Positions 34,305-38,693 of a stretch of DNA of 38,693 nt are shown one piece after another. The translations under genes and the position numbers were made by a program. The DNA is from Alphaproteobacteria bacterium (GTDB lineage: Bacteria > Pseudomonadota > Alphaproteobacteria > Rhizobiales > Aestuariivirgaceae), in assembly GCA_020441605.1 (NCBI GenBank), contig JAGRLX010000180.1, forward strand, positions 1 through 38,693, given 5' to 3'. Each line of letters opens with the position of its first letter. Within the stretch, counting starts at the first letter, position 1. The notes under the pieces are model-generated. The model had not been told where the DNA came from. It was given only the letters and a program-made list of their open reading frames with translations, and did no database searches.

Positions 34305-35195
34305 CTAGACAAGCGCCCCATAGGACTGGATGACCCGCCCCGCCGTGACATGGGCTTTGCGGGTGGCCGCGACCGGATCGTCGCCTGAGAGGCGGGCCGC
34401 GATATAGGCGCCATTGAAACTGTCGCCGGCGCCGGTGGTGTCCACCGGCGTGATCGGCCTCTCGGGTGCTACACGCTCCTGTCCTCCGGGCCAGGACACC
34501 AGGGCCGCGTCTGGGCCGGCCTTGACCACCACCTCGCTCACGCCGGCCGCGCGATAGCGCTGTGCCGTGGCCTCCGCATCACGGTCTCCAAAGAGCTCGC
34601 TTTCGTCGGAGAGCGTCGGCAAGGCCAGTGTCGCAACTCTGGCCGCCTCGAGAATTGTCTTCCGGGCCGTGTCGGCATCGGTCCAGAGACGGAGGCGCAG
34701 GTTACTGTCGAAGGCAATTATCGCGCCATTGGCCCGCGCGGCCTCAGCCGCCGCGAGGAGGCGGGCGCGGCCCTCGGGCGGCAGAATCGCCAGGGTTATG
34801 CCGGAAAACATGATCGCGTCGGCGCCGGCCATCGCGTCCGCGAGGGCTGAAGGGTCGTCGGCCAAGCCGCGGGCGGCGGAGGTGTCGCGCCAATAGGTGA
34901 AGCTCCGCTCGCCATTGTTCAGTTCGATCAGATAGAGACCGGGCCTGCGGTTGGCGAGCCGCCTGATGCGGTCAGTCTCCACGCCCTGTTCGGCCATGAA
35001 CGTCAGCATGCGCCGGCTGAGGCTGTCGTCGCCGACGGCAGTAAAATAGGCAACCGTCCATTCGCCCGGCAGGGCGCGCCGGGCATGCCAGGCCGCGTTG
35101 AAGGTATCGCCGGCAAAACCCAACCGGAATGTGCCTTCTCCGGTTGCCGACATCTCCACCATGCATTCACCGATCGAAACCATGCGCCGTGTCAT
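34305..35195 (-). CDS. kdgK: PfkB-family sugar kinase, 2-keto-3-deoxygluconate kinase type
   Basis: This 296-residue ribokinase-fold enzyme probably phosphorylates 2-keto-3-deoxygluconate to KDPG. SIGECMVEM and FAGDTFNAAWHARR near the N terminus, and DTTGAGDSFNGAY (catalytic Asp near 257), are typical of KdgK. I chose the ATG at 35195, with AGGAG upstream; an open frame to 35258 does not resemble the family. It converges on the DadA-like gene and diverges from the SelA-like gene, which could supply its substrate. Confidence 0.85.
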   Translation of the reverse strand: MTRRMVSIGECMVEMSATGEGTFRLGFAGDTFNAAWHARRALPGEWTVAYFTAVGDDSLSRRMLTFMAEQGVETDRIRRLANRRPGLYLIELNNGERSFTYWRDTSAARGLADDPSALADAMAGADAIMFSGITLAILPPEGRARLLAAAEAARANGAIIAFDSNLRLRLWTDADTARKTILEAARVATLALPTLSDESELFGDRDAEATAQRYRAAGVSEVVVKAGPDAALVSWPGGQERVAPERPITPVDTTGAGDSFNGAYIAARLSGDDPVAATRKAHVTAGRVIQSYGALV

Positions 35196-35309
35196 GCGGG
35201 GAGTCTCCTGCAAATTCGTCACGCTGTTGCTGTAGCGAGGCTTGCGGCCATCGAGCAAGGACTACCGGAAACAAAATGGCCCGTGGTAACACGTTTGTGG
35301 AAGGTACAG

Positions 35310-35328
35310 CCGCAGGCGCCGCCTGCGG
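35310..35328. promoter_or_regulatory. Perfect palindrome in the kdgK/SelA-like divergent region
   Basis: CCGCAGGC (35310-35317) and GCCTGCGG (35321-35328) form a perfect inverted repeat around GCC. A second smaller palindrome, CGTG-GTAA-CACG (35282-35293), lies just before it. Either could be an operator for a shared regulator of the divergent genes. No regulator gene lies in the gap. Confidence 0.35.
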
Positions 35329-35374
35329 ATGATGGTGGAATGGGAGCAAACTGCAACATGACGACGGTAAAGCC

Positions 35375-36607
35375 ATGACGATCTACCGCGAACTGGGCGT
35401 GAGGCCGGTGATCAACGCCAAGGGTCCGGCGACTCGGCTGTCCGGCGGTCCGATGCGGCCGGAGGTGGCCGCCGCAATGGTCGAGGCCTCACAGCATTGT
35501 GTCGATATGGCCGAGTTGCAGGCGGCGGCCTCGCAGGAGATTTCCCGGCTGACAGGCGCGGAGGCCGGTTATGTGGCCTCCGGCGCGGCAGCCTGCCTTC
35601 TGCTGGGGACGGCGGCCTGCATGGCGGGCCTCGATCCGGGCCGGATGTCCAGACTGCCCGATGGCCGCGGGATGAAGACCGAAGTCATCATGGTCCGGAG
35701 CCAGCGCAATTTCTACGACCATGCCGTGCGGGCCGCAGGGGCCACGATCGTCGAAGTGGGTTTGCCGGATCGCTATGCCGGCGCGGGCGTGCGCGATGCC
35801 GAGGCCTGGGAAATTGCCGACGCCATCACCTCGCGCACCGCCGCTATCTTTTACGTGGCCGACATTCAGTCGCAACCGCCGTTGCCGGTTGTGACGCGCC
35901 TGGCGAAGAAGCACGGCATCCCGGTGATCGTCGATGCCGCGGCGCAGCTTCCGCCGCAATCCAATCTCAAGCGGTTCGTCGCCGATGGCGCCGATCTCGT
36001 GGCCTTCTCCGGAGGCAAGGCCATCGGTGGCCCGCAGGCGAGCGGTGTGCTGTGCGGTCGGCGCGATCTCATCATGTCGGCAGCCCTGCAGCATCTCGAC
36101 CTCGATATCTACGCCGACATGTGGGCGCCACCGAGAAGCCTCATCGACCGGCGCAAGCTCAAGGGCATTCCACCTCATGGGATCGGCCGGACGTGCAAGG
36201 CCGGCAAGGAGGAGATCGTGGGCCTGCTCACAGCACTCAGGCTCTTCGTGGCCGAAGGCGATGCCAGCCGCCATGCCCGCTGGCTGGCGCTGATCGGCGA
36301 TGTCGTGGCGGGCCTTGGCAAGGTCAAACAGGCGGAGGTGACGATCATCGGCGGACGCCAGCGGACCGCAGTGCCCATGTTGCAGCTTGCTTTCCATTTG
36401 CCATCGTCGGCGGCTGAAATGGCCCGCAAGCTCAGCCGAGGGAGGCCGGCCATCCACGTTGACGCCGCGCAGCGTGACAAGGGCCATCTGGTCATCAATC
36501 CCATGTGCCTCAGGCCTGAGGATGTTGCAATACTTGTCCGGGGACTGCGGCAGGCGCTAACGGATTCGTCCTCGACGCGACGGCCGGTCCGCAATAATCT
36601 TGCATGA
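35375..36607 (+). CDS. SelA-like PLP-dependent enzyme (D-glucosaminate ammonia-lyase type candidate)
   Basis: This 410-residue fold-type I PLP enzyme is from the SelA/DgaE-like group. YRELGVRPVINAKGPAT (4-20) is the group's N terminus. DAAAQ (187-191) holds the PLP-ring Asp, and FSGGKAIGGPQASG (211-224) gives Lys215 as the Schiff-base lysine. Selenocysteine synthase is unlikely because it is shorter and lacks selenium neighbours. Related enzymes dehydrate and deaminate D-glucosaminate(-6-P) to a 2-keto-3-deoxy acid; the divergent kdgK supports this, but the substrate is inferred. A 6-codon open frame (35358-35378) overlaps its start. Its last codons overlap the frame of the next gene. Confidence 0.8.
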   Translation: MTIYRELGVRPVINAKGPATRLSGGPMRPEVAAAMVEASQHCVDMAELQAAASQEISRLTGAEAGYVASGAAACLLLGTAACMAGLDPGRMSRLPDGRGMKTEVIMVRSQRNFYDHAVRAAGATIVEVGLPDRYAGAGVRDAEAWEIADAITSRTAAIFYVADIQSQPPLPVVTRLAKKHGIPVIVDAAAQLPPQSNLKRFVADGADLVAFSGGKAIGGPQASGVLCGRRDLIMSAALQHLDLDIYADMWAPPRSLIDRRKLKGIPPHGIGRTCKAGKEEIVGLLTALRLFVAEGDASRHARWLALIGDVVAGLGKVKQAEVTIIGGRQRTAVPMLQLAFHLPSSAAEMARKLSRGRPAIHVDAAQRDKGHLVINPMCLRPEDVAILVRGLRQALTDSSSTRRPVRNNLA

Positions 36608-36668
36608 CGTTAAACCGGCCGCGCAGAAGTGTCTGCCGGCTAAGACAGATGGAATCCAGCGGATCGTC

Positions 36669-37646
36669 ATGGCGAAAGCTCCCTATGCAATGGCTGCACT
36701 GTCGGCTGGCCCTCCATCCGTACTGCAGCGGGTAGAGCTTCACCTTAACGGGCCTGGACCCGGCGAAGTGCAGGTCGAGCACCGGGCCATAGGGGTCAAT
36801 TTCATCGACTGCTACTTTCGCTCCGGCCTTTATCCATGGCCCGATCCGGCGCGCCTTGTACCGGGCGCAGAGGCGGCCGGGGTGGTGACCGCGGTTGGCG
36901 CGGGCGTGACCGCTGTCAAGGCAGGCGACCGGGTGGCCTATACGCTGCCCAATAATGCCTATGCCACCCATCGCAACATCGCCGCGGCCCATGTGGTCGC
37001 CATTCCTCATGGCATATCAGATGTCGTTGCAGCGGCCGTGATGCTGAAAGGGCTGACGGCCCGCTATCTTCTGAACGACAGTTTTGCGCTTCGCCCCGGC
37101 CACAAGGTGCTGTTTCACGCCGCCGCCGGCGGCGTGGGGCTGATTGCCGGTCAATGGATCAAGGCCATCGGGGCCAACGCCGTCGGCACCGCCGGAGGGC
37201 CGGAGAAATGCGCCTTGGCGCTTGCCAGCGGCTATGATCGTGTGATCGACTACCGGTCCGAGGATTTCGTCACGCGGGGCAGAGACCTGGAGCCGGATGG
37301 ATTTGACGCTGTCTATGATTCGGTCGGCAAGGATACGCTGGTACGCTCACTCAAGTGCCTGAAGCTCCATGGCACGCTGGTCAATTTTGGCCAGTCGTCG
37401 GGTCCGGTAACGGATTTCAAGGTCTCGGATCTGGCTGCCGGATCCTTTCATCTCACGAGGCCGGTACTGTTCCACTTCACATCGAACCGGACATGGCTCG
37501 AAGCGGCGGCGGACGCGCTGTTTGGCATGATCCTCGATGGTCACATCCGCATCCAGAGCCGGACGGCGCCCTTGACAGACGTGGCCCACGTCCATGAAGA
37601 TCTCGAGGGCCGCAAGACGACAGGCTCGATCGTTCTCATTCCCTGA
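36669..37646 (+). CDS. Quinone oxidoreductase (zinc-free MDR family, QOR type)
   Basis: This 325-residue NAD(P)H-dependent oxidoreductase of the medium-chain family reduces quinones or enones. VNFIDCYFRSGLYPWP near residue 45 and the nucleotide-binding loop HAAAGGVGLIAGQW near 150 are the QOR signatures. No zinc-ligand cysteine pattern is present. I chose the ATG at 36669 because the resulting length equals the usual 324-327; the frame opens at a TTG at 36600 that overlaps the SelA-like stop. It is probably cotranscribed with that gene, with no clear pathway role. Confidence 0.9.
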   Translation: MAKAPYAMAALSAGPPSVLQRVELHLNGPGPGEVQVEHRAIGVNFIDCYFRSGLYPWPDPARLVPGAEAAGVVTAVGAGVTAVKAGDRVAYTLPNNAYATHRNIAAAHVVAIPHGISDVVAAAVMLKGLTARYLLNDSFALRPGHKVLFHAAAGGVGLIAGQWIKAIGANAVGTAGGPEKCALALASGYDRVIDYRSEDFVTRGRDLEPDGFDAVYDSVGKDTLVRSLKCLKLHGTLVNFGQSSGPVTDFKVSDLAAGSFHLTRPVLFHFTSNRTWLEAAADALFGMILDGHIRIQSRTAPLTDVAHVHEDLEGRKTTGSIVLIP

Positions 37647-37684
37647 GAAGGGTTTTTGCCGGCCTTTCGCCGCTCAGGGTCGGC

Positions 37685-38693
37685 TCATGATCCGCTGGCC
37701 AATTGCCTCACCTCTTCCCAGCGCGGGTGGGCATGCAGCGGATTGAGATCGGAATCGGCCAGTATCCACAGCTTCATCTCGGTGTTGCTGACCGGCAGCA
37801 GTTCCATCAGCATGTCGAAGGCTTGGGTGAGCTTGCCGCAGACGCTGTAGAAGCAGGCAATGTTGTATCGCGTGAGATAATCGTTCGGCGCAATCGACAG
37901 CGCCTGCGCCGCCCAGTGTTCCGCCCGTGCAACGTCGCCGAGCTTGGCAAGGGCGGTCGCGATGAAATAGGCGGGCCTCGGGTTTTCTGGGTTTCTGGCA
38001 AATTCCCTTTCGGCCCGTTCAACCCCGCGCTGGGCCACCCGCGTGGCGTCGCCGGACCTGCCCAGCGAGACATAGACCTGGTTGAGAAGGATCAGCGACT
38101 GGTAATCATCCGCCTTGATTTCCGCGGCGCGCTCCCAGTGGACGATGGTCGTGTCCAGGTTGCCCTGATCGTAACAGGACCGGCCGTAGAAGAACCGCAA
38201 CTCAAAATGATCGGGATTCAGTGCCATGGCGCGCTCGAACTCGCGCCTGGCTTCGGCGTAGCGCCGGGCGGCCGAGAGGGCAAGACCGCGCGAAGCCCGC
38301 GCCTCAACCAGCTCAGGCTCGAGCGCCAGCGCCTTCTCGCTGTTGGCCAGCACCTCGGCGATCAGATCCTCGCTGTAATCCATGTAGAGAAAGGCGTTGC
38401 AATCCGCCAGGCCCGCATGGGCTCGGGCAAAGCCAGGATCAAGCGCGATGGCCCTGGCAAACATCTGCTTGGCCATTTCGTAGTGGGACTTGGACCCGCG
38501 ATGGAAGAATTCACGGCCCTTGAGGTAGTGGGTATAGGCTTCGACATTGCTGGTGGCAGCATGCTCGATCGATTCGCGCTCGGCCGGCAGAAGCCTGACC
38601 TTCAACTGGTCGACAATGGCCTTGGTGATCTCGTCCTGGGTGGCGAAGATGTCGACCAGATCGCGGTCATAGCGGTCGGCCCAGAGATGGCCG
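37685..38693 (-). CDS. C-terminal part of an adenylate-cyclase-type TPR protein (runs off the window)
   Basis: The reading frame is open to the last base of the window, so the start and catalytic part lie beyond it. The first visible residues, GHLWADRYDRDLVDIFATQD, then EIT, are the typical linker found before the TPR tail of class III adenylate/guanylate cyclases and related TolB-like regulators. About nine TPR-like helical repeats follow (for example ALDPGFARAHAGLADC, ALEPELVEARASRGLA, ALNPDHFELRFFYGRS). The end, HPRWEEVRQLASGS, is the family's common closing motif. The N-terminal domain cannot be named from this window. It converges on the quinone oxidoreductase gene. Confidence 0.8.
   Translation of the reverse strand, partial: GHLWADRYDRDLVDIFATQDEITKAIVDQLKVRLLPAERESIEHAATSNVEAYTHYLKGREFFHRGSKSHYEMAKQMFARAIALDPGFARAHAGLADCNAFLYMDYSEDLIAEVLANSEKALALEPELVEARASRGLALSAARRYAEARREFERAMALNPDHFELRFFYGRSCYDQGNLDTTIVHWERAAEIKADDYQSLILLNQVYVSLGRSGDATRVAQRGVERAEREFARNPENPRPAYFIATALAKLGDVARAEHWAAQALSIAPNDYLTRYNIACFYSVCGKLTQAFDMLMELLPVSNTEMKLWILADSDLNPLHAHPRWEEVRQLASGS

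Noticed and set aside
35375..36607. Selenocysteine synthase SelA
   Set aside because: Only the general fold matches. The protein is shorter than bacterial SelA (about 460), and no selB, selD or tRNA-Sec is present.
1..38693. Mobile element, integrase, phage genes or tRNA attachment sites
   Set aside because: No transposase, recombinase, phage structural gene or tRNA was recognised in either strand, and no long flanking direct repeats were seen around the accessory-looking segment 21495-37646.

Overview
This is a high-GC alphaproteobacterial chromosomal segment, most likely from the Hyphomicrobiales (rhizobial relatives such as Devosia-like or Phyllobacteriaceae-like bacteria). The evidence is a PodJ-like polarity protein with a candidate CtrA/GANTC site upstream, the kdsB-pheA pair divergent from a membrane-anchored cytochrome c, a Yej-type peptide importer with duplicated binding proteins and a split ATPase, and a helicase-PdeM repair pair. 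I see no tRNA, rRNA, CRISPR array, insertion sequence or phage gene. The genus is inference only.

Positions 1-12541 look like conserved housekeeping sequence: a MATE exporter (-), a ligase-associated DEXH helicase with the PdeM nuclease (+), a DUF3429-like membrane protein and a large PodJ-like protein (-), a MerR regulator followed by a terminator, NADH pyrophosphatase NudC (+), the kdsB-pheA operon (-), and a CycM-like cytochrome c (+) ending in a clear intrinsic terminator. Positions 12653-21298 are a tightly coupled operon: two YejA-like binding proteins, YejB, YejE, two separate ATPases, a RidA-fold protein lacking the catalytic arginine, and a small unrecognised protein. Most junctions are ATGA or GTGA overlaps.

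The most unusual part is 21495-26097. An 844-residue, cysteine-free, Ser/Thr-rich protein is built almost wholly from octapeptides of the form S/T-x-T-Q-(I/L)-x-x-L. These are arranged in six complete 109-residue (exactly 327-bp) super-repeats plus diverged ends. Nineteen bases downstream lies a TPR-containing GT41 (OGT/SPINDLY-type) protein glycosyltransferase. I propose that this is a dedicated substrate-plus-glycosyltransferase pair.

Positions 26293-34247 look like one catabolic operon: a GntR/FCD regulator whose apparent operator overlaps its own start codon, a proline-racemase-fold epimerase with both catalytic cysteines, a one-permease amino-acid ABC importer, a GMC flavoprotein, an HpaI-type aldolase and a DadA-type D-amino-acid dehydrogenase. 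Together they suggest import, epimerisation, oxidative deamination and retro-aldol cleavage of a hydroxylated amino acid. They do not reproduce the standard 4-hydroxyproline pathway. Next come a 2-keto-3-deoxygluconate-type kinase (-), a divergent SelA-like PLP enzyme and a quinone oxidoreductase (+), which could form an amino-sugar-acid module. The window ends inside the TPR tail of an adenylate-cyclase-type protein (-).
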